A DNA stretch of 11,099 nt from Prosthecochloris sp. (GTDB taxonomy: Bacteria > Bacteroidota > Chlorobiia > Chlorobiales > Chlorobiaceae), in contig RAZP01000052.1 in the NCBI GenBank assembly GCA_004028745.1, forward strand, positions 1 to 11,099, in the 5' to 3' direction. Positions 1 to 7,000 of this stretch are shown piece after piece (the stretch's first letter is position 1; each line of letters begins with the position of its first letter). Below the pieces are notes generated by a model, which saw only the letters and a list, made by a program, of their open reading frames with translations, was not told where the DNA came from and searched no databases. The position numbers were made by a program, and so were the translations under genes.

Positions 1-665
1 GGGAGGTACTCGAGTGTAAAATCATGCGGCCTCCGGGAGGGAGAAAGATAAGACCACACTGCACCCTTGTCCTGAAGCGGTCTGGTGAATTGGTTGATCA
101 GCCGTAAGTTAACTTTTTTCTGGTTGTAGTAGGTGGGCAGAAGACTTTGGCTTACTCCGATAGGATTGGCGAAAGCGGCAAACATCACTTCGCCTATGAC
201 CGGTGAAGCAATCAAACCGAAGAACGTTTTTGCCATCGGATCCATCGTATCACCAAAGAGGCCGGACGGGTTTGCAAGCACGAGCCCTTGTACGGCGTCC
301 GGATTTTCATGGGCAAAGTAGAGGCCCGATGCGCCGCCCATGGAGTGCCCGACAATGATGACGTTATTGATTTTCCTGTATTCCAGAAATGCTCGTATCT
401 GTTCGGCAAAAAGGGAAAGACGGTACCTCACGTTGGGTTTTTCAGATCCGCCGAAACCCAGGAGATCGATGGTGAGTATATGATATTCTTCTGCGAATGG
501 CGGTATATTCTGGTCCCAGTGTTCCAGCATGCCGCCGTAACCATGAACAAAAAGCAGCGACGGCTTGTTTGCTTTTGATGGACCGAGTTCACGGTATCGT
601 ATTCTCGCGGTTTTGCCTTTCTCATATTCCCAGTTGAAAAAGAGATCGGCGGACAGGTCGTTCAT
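1..665 (-). CDS. Alpha/beta-fold hydrolase, 3' end outside window
   Basis: Reading the minus strand from the ATG at 665 gives 221 residues with no stop before the window edge, so the C-terminus is missing. Visible alpha/beta hydrolase features, in order: an HG oxyanion-hole motif in FVHGYGG (about residues 39-45), TIDLLGFGGSEKP (65-77), and the nucleophile elbow GHSMGG (106-111) with Ser108 as the likely nucleophile. The catalytic His would lie in the missing part. An in-frame TAA about 30 nt upstream and the absence of another ATG favour this start, although no Shine-Dalgarno sequence is visible. The general look resembles hydrolases common in phototrophs, some annotated as pheophytinase- or haloperoxidase-like. 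That is only a resemblance, and the substrate cannot be read from the sequence. It is divergent from the Rrf2 gene, with 137 bp between the starts. Confidence 0.88.
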   Translation of the reverse strand, partial: MNDLSADLFFNWEYEKGKTARIRYRELGPSKANKPSLLFVHGYGGMLEHWDQNIPPFAEEYHILTIDLLGFGGSEKPNVRYRLSLFAEQIRAFLEYRKINNVIIVGHSMGGASGLYFAHENPDAVQGLVLANPSGLFGDTMDPMAKTFFGLIASPVIGEVMFAAFANPIGVSQSLLPTYYNQKKVNLRLINQFTRPLQDKGAVWSYLSPSRRPHDFTLEYL

Positions 666-755
666 GATACTGATAGTCGGTGGCAGTGAGATTTAGAGGT
701 TAATATACCTGATAGAGTCTAAAATATACAGGCTATTTAATGAAATAATTCTTAA

Positions 756-791
756 ATTGGTTAAAAATTGTCCGGTTTCGGTCAAACCAAT
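756..791. promoter_or_regulatory. Overlapping inverted repeats before the Rrf2 gene (candidate operator)
   Basis: ATTGGTT at 756-762 is perfectly inverted as AACCAAT at 785-791. A smaller hairpin, GGTTT at 774-778 with AAACC at 784-788, shares the same right-hand bases, so the two pairings exclude each other. The element ends 11 nt before the rrf2 start codon, where a repressor site or 5' leader structure would act. Autoregulation is common in Rrf2 regulators, but neither arm matches a known Rrf2 operator that I can recall. Confidence 0.3.
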
Positions 792-802
792 ATGGGAATG
801 CA

Positions 803-1225
803 ATGTTGAAAGTATCAAGAAAATTCGAATACGGGCTTCATGCCGTAGTGTACCTTGCAAGCAAGGAGCCGGGTGCGGTGGTTACGGTTAAGGAGATGTC
901 TGCCGAGATAGGGTTCTCGCAGGAATTTATGGCAAAGGCCATGCAGCACCTGAAAAACGCCGGGCTTGCGGTATCGGTTCAGGGAGTAAAAGGAGGGTAC
1001 AGACTGGCAAAGTCACCTGATGATATTACCGTTTCTGATGTCGGAAAGGCTACTGAAGGAACCCCCCACCTCATGCGGTGTTCAGTTGAGAGCGGAAAGT
1101 GCGAAATTGTCAGTAAGTGTTCTCACCGCGGTTATATGTTCATGCTTGAAAAAAATATCGACTTACTTATGGCGGGTACGACAGTATCGGCCCTTCTTCT
1201 AAGCCGGAGCGGCGGTCCACGTTAA
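803..1225 (+). CDS. Rrf2-family transcriptional regulator, probable Fe-S sensor
   Basis: This 140-aa protein has the Rrf2 length and layout: an N-terminal winged helix-turn-helix (KFEYGLHAVVYLA at 7-19, a recognition-helix region around SQEFMAKAMQHLKNAGL, and the wing GVKGGYRLAK at 61-70). A C-terminal cysteine cluster follows: Cys93, Cys100 and Cys106 (spacing C-X6-C-X5-C). In IscR, RirA, NsrR and related Rrf2 members, a similar trio binds an Fe-S cluster that senses iron-sulfur status, oxygen or NO. The cluster here is inferred from the cysteines, and the exact subfamily is not resolved. The gene stands alone on the plus strand, between a divergent hydrolase and uvrA. Inverted repeats just upstream (756-791) could take part in autoregulation. 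GGGA at 794-797 is only about 5 nt before the ATG, a short and weak ribosome site. Confidence 0.9.
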   Translation: MLKVSRKFEYGLHAVVYLASKEPGAVVTVKEMSAEIGFSQEFMAKAMQHLKNAGLAVSVQGVKGGYRLAKSPDDITVSDVGKATEGTPHLMRCSVESGKCEIVSKCSHRGYMFMLEKNIDLLMAGTTVSALLLSRSGGPR

Positions 1226-1271
1226 GCTTTCTTTCGGGGATACCTGAAGGAATTAATAATGCACGTTGCGT

Positions 1272-1277
1272 TATAAT
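1272..1277 (+). promoter_or_regulatory. Possible -10 box upstream of uvrA
   Basis: A perfect TATAAT lies in the 112-bp (to the TTG) or 145-bp (to the ATG) gap before uvrA. No good -35 hexamer sits at 16-18 bp spacing, so this is a weak promoter call resting on the -10 box alone. No SOS (LexA) box is evident in the gap. Confidence 0.25.
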
Positions 1278-1370
1278 CCAATTTCCGTTAGTTTATCATC
1301 CGTTATTTCAGCCTGTGGGAGTTGATAAGCCCTGTGGTTGTCATCAATCAGTCATTGCCAACAGAACCTG

Positions 1371-4217
1371 ATGCAGAAAGTGAGCCCGGTTTCCGGAAAA
1401 GATATAGCGCTTCCCGATATTGTTATGCAAGGGGTTGGTACACATAACCTGAAGAACATATCGGTACGGATTCCCAGAAATAAATTCGTCGTAATAACCG
1501 GAGTGAGCGGTTCGGGAAAATCAAGTCTGGCTTTCGACACGCTTTATGCCGAAGGACATCGAAGATATGTTGAATCCATGTCTGCATACATACGGCAGTT
1601 TCTCGAAAGAATGCCCAGACCAGAGATCGAATCGATAGAAGGTATTGCGCCTGCCATTGCAATTGAACAAAAAGCTATTCCTAAAAACCCGCGCTCAACG
1701 GTAGGCACTGTTTCCGAAATCTATGATTACCTGAGGCTGCTTTACGCAAGAATAGGCAAAATCTATTCAGCCGATACAGACGAACTGGTATTGAAGCATA
1801 CACCTGAGGATGTCAGCATGCAGGTAAGCTTTCTTGAAGAAGGAAGCCGTTTTTTTGTCGGATTTCCCTTTCCCTGTCACACCGATGCCGCTCTGCACCG
1901 TTGTCCGGTACATGAGGAATTGCAGAACCTTTTGCAGAAAGGTTTTTTCCGCCTGGTTTACCGGGACGAAATTCTCGATATCAACGATGCGAATACCCGT
2001 AAGAGCATTGCCGGGATGAATGCTGAGCAGATCATGCAGGTGATGGTGCTTGTTGACCGGTTTAAGACCGCTCATGATGAAAAAACAAGCAGCAGGGTCG
2101 TACAGGCTGCGGAAACCAGTTTCAATGAGTCCAGCGGTTATGCCCTGCTGAAAGTTGTCGGAGGGAAGATGTTCCGGTTCAGCGACCGGCTTGAACTGAA
2201 CGGTGTTGAATATCAAGAACCCTCCCCTCAGCTCTTCGCATTTAATTCACCGCTTGGGGCATGCCCTGAGTGCCAGGGGTTCGGCCGGGTTGCGGGTATC
2301 GACGAGGATGCGGTTATACCGAACAAGTCTTTAAGTCTGGCTGAAGGAGCTATCGTATGCTGGAACTCCGAGAAGTACAGCCGATACCGGAGAAAGCTTC
2401 TTGGGATTGCACATGAAGTCGGTATCCCGGTTGATCGGCCCTACGAGAAGCTTTCTCTTGTACATAAAGAGCTCGTTTGGAAAGGGATGAAACAAAAGGG
2501 CTACAAAGGTATCCGGCCTTTCTTTGCTGAAATAGAAAAGGATGCTGGTTATAAGATGCATCTGCGCGTGTTTCTCAGCCGTTACAGAGGGTATGCTGCC
2601 TGTACTGCCTGCGAAGGTTCCAGGCTCAAGCCCGAAGCCAGGTGTGTGAGAGTATCCGGGAAAAATATCGGGGAGGTCAGTCGGATGAATACCGCGGAAG
2701 CCTTCACTTTTTTCAGCGATCTCGATATATCTCCTTTCGACAGAAAAGTAGCGGGTGCCGTGCTGGAAGAAATTCAGAAACGTCTGAAATATATGCTCGA
2801 TGTCGGGCTCGACTATCTGACTCTTGACCGGCTTACGCATACGTTGAGCGGAGGAGAGTTCCAGCGAATCAACCTTTCGACATCTCTTGGTTCGCCGCTT
2901 GTGGGAGCAATGTATATTCTGGACGAGCCCAGCATCGGCTTGCACCAGAGTGATTCGGCGCGGCTGATCAAGTTATTGAAGCGCTTACGCGATCTCGGTA
3001 ATACTGTGGTTGTTGTAGAGCATGATCGTGAGATTATAGAGAAGGCTGACGAGATTGTTGATCTTGGGCCGAGAGCCGGAAAAATGGGGGGAGAGGTGAT
3101 GTTTCACGGGACACCGTTGAATATTATTGAAAACAGGGGATCACTCACCGCCGACTATCTTGCAGGCAGAAAAGCAATTCCTGTCCCTTCCCATCGCCGC
3201 CAGCCTGATTTTTCCAGATGCATTGAGGTTAAAGGCGCCATGCAGAACAACCTTAAGAATATTGATGTGCGTTTTCCTCTGGGTGTCATGACTTGCGTGA
3301 CTGGTGTAAGCGGATCGGGAAAGTCCACCCTTGTGAACGATATCCTCAGGAACGGGGTAATCCGGGCGAAGGAGAACAGCGGAGAAAAAGTCGGCACACA
3401 TCGTTCCATCTCCGGATCCGAGCTGGTTCATAACATCGAGCATGTCGACCAGTCGCCGATCGGCAAGTCAAGCAGAAGCAACCCTGTAACCTACCTGAAA
3501 ATATTTGACGACATTCGCCAGCTTTTCGCACAGACCAGGGAGGCTCGCTCCAGAGGGTGGAAGCCGGGATATTTTTCTTTTAACATTCCTGGCGGGCGCT
3601 GTGAAACCTGTGCGGGTGAAGGCACGGTTAAAATTGAAATGCAGTTTCTTGCAGATATCGAAGCGGTCTGTGAAGAGTGCGGGGGGAGGCGCTATAAAAG
3701 TGATACCCTGGAAATCCGCTACAAAGGCCTTTCCATCGCTGAGGTTCTGGATCTCACTGTTCAGGAAGCTCTGGAGTTTTTTTCCCCTCAAAAGTCTATT
3801 CAGCGTAAGCTAAGCGTTCTCGACGACGTCGGGCTCGGATACATCCGTCTCGGCCAGCCTTCGAGCACGCTTTCCGGTGGGGAAGCACAGAGGCTGAAAC
3901 TATCACATTTTATTGCAAAAGCTGACGTCGAGCATACGCTTTTTATTTTCGACGAACCGACTACCGGGCTTCATTTTGACGATATTCTCAAACTGATCAA
4001 CTGTTTCGAGCGGCTTCTTGCGCAAGACAATTCCGTGCTGATCATTGAGCACAATCCTGATGTAATCAAACAGGCAGACTGGGTCATCGATCTGGGACCC
4101 GGTGCGGGAGACAAAGGCGGCGAAATCGTGGCTGAAGGGACACCTGAATCGATCTGCGAGTATTCAGGGTCACTTACCGGAAAACATCTCAAGCCCTGGC
4201 TTGAATGTGGGCGGTAA
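1371..4217 (+). CDS. uvrA: UvrA excinuclease ABC subunit A (Bacteroidota/Chlorobiota subtype)
   Basis: UvrA is the damage-recognition ATPase of nucleotide excision repair; it forms a dimer and loads UvrB. Numbered from the ATG at 1371 (948 aa), both ABC modules are complete. Walker A GVSGSGKSS is at 44, signature LSGGE at 492 and Walker B YILDEPSIGLH near 515. The second set is Walker A at 645, LSGGE at 834 and FIFDEPTTGLH near 857. The C-terminal zinc finger is intact (Cys744/747 and Cys767/770). In the first zinc finger only the second pair remains (Cys298/301); the first CxxC is replaced by LNGV (276-279). I recall the same loss in Bacteroidota-type UvrA proteins. The frame stays open to a TTG at 1338, which would give 959 aa. 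I prefer the ATG because it still leaves about 18 residues before the conserved core, but neither start has a ribosome site. The TAA stop opens the downstream repeat array. Confidence 0.95.
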   Translation: MQKVSPVSGKDIALPDIVMQGVGTHNLKNISVRIPRNKFVVITGVSGSGKSSLAFDTLYAEGHRRYVESMSAYIRQFLERMPRPEIESIEGIAPAIAIEQKAIPKNPRSTVGTVSEIYDYLRLLYARIGKIYSADTDELVLKHTPEDVSMQVSFLEEGSRFFVGFPFPCHTDAALHRCPVHEELQNLLQKGFFRLVYRDEILDINDANTRKSIAGMNAEQIMQVMVLVDRFKTAHDEKTSSRVVQAAETSFNESSGYALLKVVGGKMFRFSDRLELNGVEYQEPSPQLFAFNSPLGACPECQGFGRVAGIDEDAVIPNKSLSLAEGAIVCWNSEKYSRYRRKLLGIAHEVGIPVDRPYEKLSLVHKELVWKGMKQKGYKGIRPFFAEIEKDAGYKMHLRVFLSRYRGYAACTACEGSRLKPEARCVRVSGKNIGEVSRMNTAEAFTFFSDLDISPFDRKVAGAVLEEIQKRLKYMLDVGLDYLTLDRLTHTLSGGEFQRINLSTSLGSPLVGAMYILDEPSIGLHQSDSARLIKLLKRLRDLGNTVVVVEHDREIIEKADEIVDLGPRAGKMGGEVMFHGTPLNIIENRGSLTADYLAGRKAIPVPSHRRQPDFSRCIEVKGAMQNNLKNIDVRFPLGVMTCVTGVSGSGKSTLVNDILRNGVIRAKENSGEKVGTHRSISGSELVHNIEHVDQSPIGKSSRSNPVTYLKIFDDIRQLFAQTREARSRGWKPGYFSFNIPGGRCETCAGEGTVKIEMQFLADIEAVCEECGGRRYKSDTLEIRYKGLSIAEVLDLTVQEALEFFSPQKSIQRKLSVLDDVGLGYIRLGQPSSTLSGGEAQRLKLSHFIAKADVEHTLFIFDEPTTGLHFDDILKLINCFERLLAQDNSVLIIEHNPDVIKQADWVIDLGPGAGDKGGEIVAEGTPESICEYSGSLTGKHLKPWLECGR

Positions 4218-4304
4218 CAAGAAACAAGTGACAAGTGACAAGTGAAGAGTCAGCAAAGATACAGATATTGTTTTTCTCGTCACTCGTTACTCGTCACTAT
4301 TCCA
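4215..4304. repeat. Heptamer repeat array with inverted partner between convergent genes
   Basis: On the left are five consecutive 7-mers from 4215 to 4249 related to TGACAAG: two perfect copies at 4229-4235 and 4236-4242, with degenerate ones around them. On the right are three inverted 7-mers at 4276-4296 whose reverse complements are TGACGAG, TAACGAG and TGACGAG. Left and right units 4229-4249 and 4276-4296 can pair at 17 of 21 positions around a 26-nt loop. The array begins with the uvrA stop codon and reaches the stop codon of the convergent 98-aa gene. It is the same family as the element at 7748-7914. A role as a bidirectional terminator or mRNA 3'-end stabiliser is an inference. There is no U-tract. 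Confidence 0.75.
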
Positions 4305-4601
4305 TCACTTCTCGAAATTATGTTCCGGTGGATCGTCTTCAAGTGCTCCTCCGTGCAACCTTATGTGAGGAAAATGAGACGTAGAGGTTCTTTCAACCCA
4401 GACATCTCCCCCTTTTTCGGCGATTTTTTCATTTTCAGCCACAGTGAGTCTGTTTTTTGCCATGGCTATAATTTCCGAAAGCATCTCACTGTTGCAGCGA
4501 TCTTTTTCTGTCGCGGTATTATCACTCAGCTTGGAGCAGATACTTTCATATTTCTCTTCGGCGATTTTTCCGATTGTTCTATAGAGCTTTTCCTGATCCA
4601 T
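4305..4601 (-). CDS. Hypothetical protein, 98 aa
   Basis: I do not recognise this protein. It starts MDQEKLYRTIGKIAEEKYESI and is charged and probably helical over residues 1-63 (many Glu, Lys and Ala; Cys22 and Cys36). It then turns to a short tail with WVERTSTSHFPHIRLHGG (68-85) and an acidic end. There is no signal peptide or membrane segment, so a soluble cytoplasmic protein is likely. The amphipathic composition argues for a real gene. The opposite-strand frame over the same bases (4242-4619) reads as an unlikely mix rich in Cys, Phe and Arg. It converges on uvrA with 87 bp between the stops, and its TGA stop lies in repeat-like sequence (AAGTGA). It is divergent from groES with a 233-bp gap. 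No clear ribosome site is seen. Confidence 0.65.
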   Translation of the reverse strand: MDQEKLYRTIGKIAEEKYESICSKLSDNTATEKDRCNSEMLSEIIAMAKNRLTVAENEKIAEKGGDVWVERTSTSHFPHIRLHGGALEDDPPEHNFEK

Positions 4602-4657
4602 GAGAAAAGATTTGTTTAATCATAACGTGTCGTAAATCAACAGCTTCAATCACACTG

Positions 4658-4709
4658 TCATTCCACTGCCCGCAGCAGAAAAATATTTGGCGGGAATGAA
4701 ATTTTTTTT
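4658..4709. repeat. Inverted repeat TCATTCC/GGAATGA followed by a T-tract
   Basis: TCATTCC at 4658-4664 is perfectly inverted as GGAATGA at 4693-4699. The outer bases recall the widespread GTCATTCCCGC...GCGGGAAT intergenic repeat family: CCCGC at 4669-4673 and GCGGGAATG at 4690-4698 are present, but a few extra bases interrupt the left arm. Eight T residues follow at 4702-4709. It could be a degenerate repeat copy or a poor plus-strand terminator. No plus-strand gene ends just before it, so a terminator role is unlikely. It overlaps the proposed groES promoter. Confidence 0.35.
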
Positions 4710-4717
4710 CATATTTG
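4687..4717 (+). promoter_or_regulatory. Candidate groESL promoter
   Basis: TTGGCG at 4687-4692, a 17-bp spacer and CATATT at 4710-4715 fit a weak sigma-70 type promoter. The same bases also fit the Bacteroidota-style pattern TTG-N20-CATATTTG (consensus TAnnTTTG). Transcription would start at about 4722-4726, placing the CIRCE operator at the start point, as in many groE operons. An alternative -10 (TATAAC, 4789-4794) lies nearer the gene but has no matching -35. Confidence 0.4.
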
Positions 4718-4725
4718 TTCTGTTT

Positions 4726-4752
4726 TTAGCACTCGACGCTTGAGAGTGCTAA
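4726..4752 (+). promoter_or_regulatory. CIRCE operator (HrcA binding site)
   Basis: TTAGCACTC at 4726-4734 and GAGTGCTAA at 4744-4752 are separated by exactly nine bases, matching the CIRCE consensus at every position. CIRCE is bound by the repressor HrcA, which depends on GroEL for activity, so groESL should be derepressed on heat shock or when GroEL is titrated by unfolded protein. The site lies 82 bp before the groES start codon. hrcA is not in this window. Confidence 0.97.
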
Positions 4753-4823
4753 TGGCCGGCAGGTTATGTTGGCCGCTTATCCCTGTAGTATAACGAAAAT
4801 TCGTATCCTATAAACTAAAACTT

Positions 4824-4832
4824 AAGAAGGAA
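4824..4832 (+). promoter_or_regulatory. Ribosome binding site of groES
   Basis: AAGAAGGAA ends 2 nt before the groES ATG, with the AGGA core about 5 nt away. Together with the groEL site it is one of the few recognisable Shine-Dalgarno sequences in the window, fitting high expression of the chaperonin. Confidence 0.7.
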
Positions 4833-4834
4833 AG

Positions 4835-5122
4835 ATGAACCTAAAACCTTTATCTGACCGAGTAATCGTCAAGCCGGCACCGGCAGAGGAGAAGACCAAA
4901 GGCGGACTTTACATCCCGGATACCGGAAAAGAAAAACCTCAGTACGGTGAAGTTGTTGCTGTTGGACCTGGCAAGGTTGCCGACAGCGGACAGGTCCTTG
5001 AAATGCAGGTCGAGGTCGGACAGAAAGTGCTGTACGGCAAATATTCAGGTACCGAGGTAGCTGTGGAAGGCGAAGACTATCTCATCATGCGGGAGTCCGA
5101 TATCTTTGCCATTCTGGACTAA
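4835..5122 (+). CDS. groES: Co-chaperonin GroES (Hsp10)
   Basis: GroES forms the heptameric lid that caps GroEL and closes the cytoplasmic folding chamber. The 95-aa product has the standard family length and features: MNLKPLSDRVIVKPAPAEE at the N-terminus, the mobile loop with GGLYIPDTG (about 23-31), the GEVVAVGPGK strand, the GQKVLYGKYSGTEV core and a C-terminal YLIMRESDIFAIL. It is the first gene of a CIRCE-controlled operon and is followed after 49 bp by groEL. Nothing unusual is seen. Confidence 0.98.
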   Translation: MNLKPLSDRVIVKPAPAEEKTKGGLYIPDTGKEKPQYGEVVAVGPGKVADSGQVLEMQVEVGQKVLYGKYSGTEVAVEGEDYLIMRESDIFAILD

Positions 5123-5154
5123 TTTTTCAAGCTATTACCATTAAAAATATTTTC

Positions 5155-5160
5155 AGGAGG
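5155..5160 (+). promoter_or_regulatory. Ribosome binding site of groEL
   Basis: A full AGGAGG lies 11 nt before the groEL ATG, in the 49-bp groES-groEL spacer. It is the strongest ribosome binding site in the window and fixes the groEL start. Confidence 0.8.
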
Positions 5161-5171
5161 AAAGTTTAACA

Positions 5172-6815
5172 ATGACAGCTAAAGATATTCTTTTTGACGC
5201 AGAAGCCAGGGCGAAACTCAAGGTTGGCGTCGATAAGCTCGCAGATGCCGTAAAGGTTACACTCGGCCCGGCCGGTCGAAATGTTCTCATCGACAAGAAG
5301 TTCGGAGCTCCGACTTCAACAAAGGACGGTGTTACCGTTGCAAAGGAGATCGAACTTGAAGACACTTTTGAAAACATGGGTGCACAGATGGTTCGTGAAG
5401 TATCATCAAAAACAAGCGACGTTGCTGGTGATGGTACAACGACCGCTACTGTTCTTGCCCAGGCTATCTATCGTGAAGGTCTGAAAAACGTTGCGGCAGG
5501 TGCGCGTCCGATCGACCTCAAAAGAGGTATCGACAAGGCCGTAAAAGATGTTGTCGTCGAGCTGAGAAGCATCAGCCGTGATATTTCCGGCAAGAAGGAG
5601 ATTGCGCAGGTCGGCACCATCTCGGCCAACAACGACCCGGAAATTGGTGAACTGATTGCCGAGGCTATGGAAAAGGTTGGTAAAGACGGTGTCATCACCG
5701 TTGAAGAGGCCAAAGGCATGGATACCGAACTTAAAGTTGTAGAAGGTATGCAGTTTGACCGCGGCTATCTTTCTCCTTACTTCGTGACCAACTCTGAGAA
5801 AATGGACGCTGAGCTCGAGGATCCATATATCCTCATTCACGACAAGAAGATCAGCAACATGAAAGATCTTCTCCCGATACTTGAGAAAACCGCCCAGTCA
5901 GGTCGTCCGCTGATGATCATTTCTGAGGATATTGAGGGAGAAGCACTTGCTACACTTGTTGTCAACAAGCTTCGCGGCACACTTAAAGTATGCGCTGTAA
6001 AAGCTCCTGGTTTCGGTGATCGCCGTAAAGCCATGCTGGAGGATATTGCTATTCTTACCGGCGGTACCGTTATCTCCGAGGAAAAAGGTTACAAGCTCGA
6101 AAATGCGACTATTTCCTATCTTGGCCAGGCGGCAACTATCACGGTTGATAAAGACAACACGACTATCGTTGAAGGTAAAGGCCAGGGTGATGACATCAAG
6201 GCCCGGATCAACGAGATCAAGAACCAGATCGACAAATCAACCTCGGATTACGACACTGAAAAACTGCAGGAACGCCTTGCGAAACTTTCCGGCGGTGTCG
6301 CGGTTATCAACATTGGAGCTTCGACCGAGGTTGAGATGAAAGAGAAGAAAGCCCGCGTTGAAGATGCCCTTCACGCCACACGTGCAGCTGTGCAGGAAGG
6401 TATTGTCGCCGGTGGGGGCGTTGCCCTGATTCGCGCTGCCAAAGGTCTGGACAACACAGACCCGGAAAATGAGGATCAGAAAACCGGTATTGAAATCGTT
6501 CGCCGTTCGCTTGAAGAGCCATTGCGCCAGATCGTCGCAAATACAGGTACCACCGACGGAGCCGTTGTTGTCGAGAAGGTCAAGCAGGGTGAAGGTGATT
6601 TTGGTTTCAACGCCAGGACCGAAGAGTATGAGAAGATGACCGAGGCCGGTGTTGTTGATCCTACCAAGGTAACAAGAACGGCGCTTGAAAACGCAGCTTC
6701 GGTTGCCGGTATTCTTTTAACTACCGAAGCCGCTATTACCGATGTAAAGGAAGACAAACCTGATATGCCTGCTATGCCTCCAGGTGGTATGGGCGGCATG
6801 GGCGGCATGATGTAA
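5172..6815 (+). CDS. groEL: Chaperonin GroEL (Hsp60)
   Basis: This is the 60-kDa chaperonin, which forms a double heptameric ring and folds client proteins with ATP and GroES. The 547-aa length is standard. ATP-site residues sit at canonical positions: Thr30 in VTLGPAGRNV, Asp52 in TKDGVTV and Asp87 in AGDGTTTA. The catalytic aspartate of the VEDALHATRAAV motif (Asp398 in E. coli numbering) is present. The apical-domain segment PLMIISEDIEGEAL and the C-terminal GGMGGMGGMM tail are typical of a group I housekeeping GroEL. It is co-transcribed with groES under CIRCE/HrcA control, and an intrinsic terminator follows 27 bp after the stop. Confidence 0.99.
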   Translation: MTAKDILFDAEARAKLKVGVDKLADAVKVTLGPAGRNVLIDKKFGAPTSTKDGVTVAKEIELEDTFENMGAQMVREVSSKTSDVAGDGTTTATVLAQAIYREGLKNVAAGARPIDLKRGIDKAVKDVVVELRSISRDISGKKEIAQVGTISANNDPEIGELIAEAMEKVGKDGVITVEEAKGMDTELKVVEGMQFDRGYLSPYFVTNSEKMDAELEDPYILIHDKKISNMKDLLPILEKTAQSGRPLMIISEDIEGEALATLVVNKLRGTLKVCAVKAPGFGDRRKAMLEDIAILTGGTVISEEKGYKLENATISYLGQAATITVDKDNTTIVEGKGQGDDIKARINEIKNQIDKSTSDYDTEKLQERLAKLSGGVAVINIGASTEVEMKEKKARVEDALHATRAAVQEGIVAGGGVALIRAAKGLDNTDPENEDQKTGIEIVRRSLEEPLRQIVANTGTTDGAVVVEKVKQGEGDFGFNARTEEYEKMTEAGVVDPTKVTRTALENAASVAGILLTTEAAITDVKEDKPDMPAMPPGGMGGMGGMM

Positions 6816-6842
6816 AAGTGCTGCTGTAGTGCATTACTGAAG

Positions 6843-6875
6843 GCTGCCCCGGTGTTAATCGGGGCAGCTTTTTTT
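6843..6875 (+). terminator. Intrinsic terminator of groESL
   Basis: A perfect 9-bp GC-rich stem, GCTGCCCCG (6843-6851) with CGGGGCAGC (6860-6868), encloses an 8-nt loop and is followed directly by seven T residues (6869-6875). It is a textbook rho-independent terminator, 27 bp after the groEL stop. It should insulate queC from heat-shock transcription. Confidence 0.95.
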
Positions 6876-6995
6876 ATGGAGAAAATTCCTACCTTGATTG
6901 GAAAAACTATGCCGATTCCGATGTCCCGTGAAATCCGGAAGGATATTTCGGAAGGCGAACCTCGAAAGAGGAAAAATGAAAATCCAAATACATAA
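6876..6995 (+). CDS. Possible small ORF (39 aa) upstream of queC
   Basis: An ATG directly after the groEL terminator T-tract opens 39 codons (starting MEKIPTLIGKTMPIPMSREI, with a very basic and Asn-rich end) and stops 5 bp before queC. It fills nearly the whole terminator-queC gap and could couple translation into queC, which has no Shine-Dalgarno of its own. Against it: there is no ribosome site, the length is within chance expectation, and the peptide resembles no family I know. A 4-bp hairpin with a GAAA loop (6960-6971) lies inside it. Treat it as a candidate only. Confidence 0.25.
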   Translation: MEKIPTLIGKTMPIPMSREIRKDISEGEPRKRKNENPNT

Positions 6996-7000
6996 GTGCA

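Noticed and set aside
1226..1260. Terminator after the Rrf2 gene
   Set aside because: TTCGGG/CCTGAA makes a small hairpin with a G-U pair, but no T-tract follows.
2331..2945. Minus-strand 204-aa open frame inside uvrA
   Set aside because: It is antisense to conserved UvrA sequence and shows no family features; long shadows are common opposite such genes. The same applies to minus frames at 1767-2216 and 9797-10414.
4215..4304. CRISPR array or tandem-repeat locus of another type
   Set aside because: The units are 7 nt, directly adjacent without unique spacers, and occur in both orientations. No cas gene is near.
4242..4619. Plus-strand 125-aa open frame
   Set aside because: It starts inside the repeat and runs opposite the 98-aa minus gene. 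Its composition (many Cys, Phe, Arg and hydrophobic clusters) is typical of an antisense shadow.
6940..7000. preQ1 riboswitch before queC
   Set aside because: A CCTC-GAAA-GAGG hairpin with an A-rich tail is present, but the loop and pseudoknot bases of known preQ1 classes are absent.
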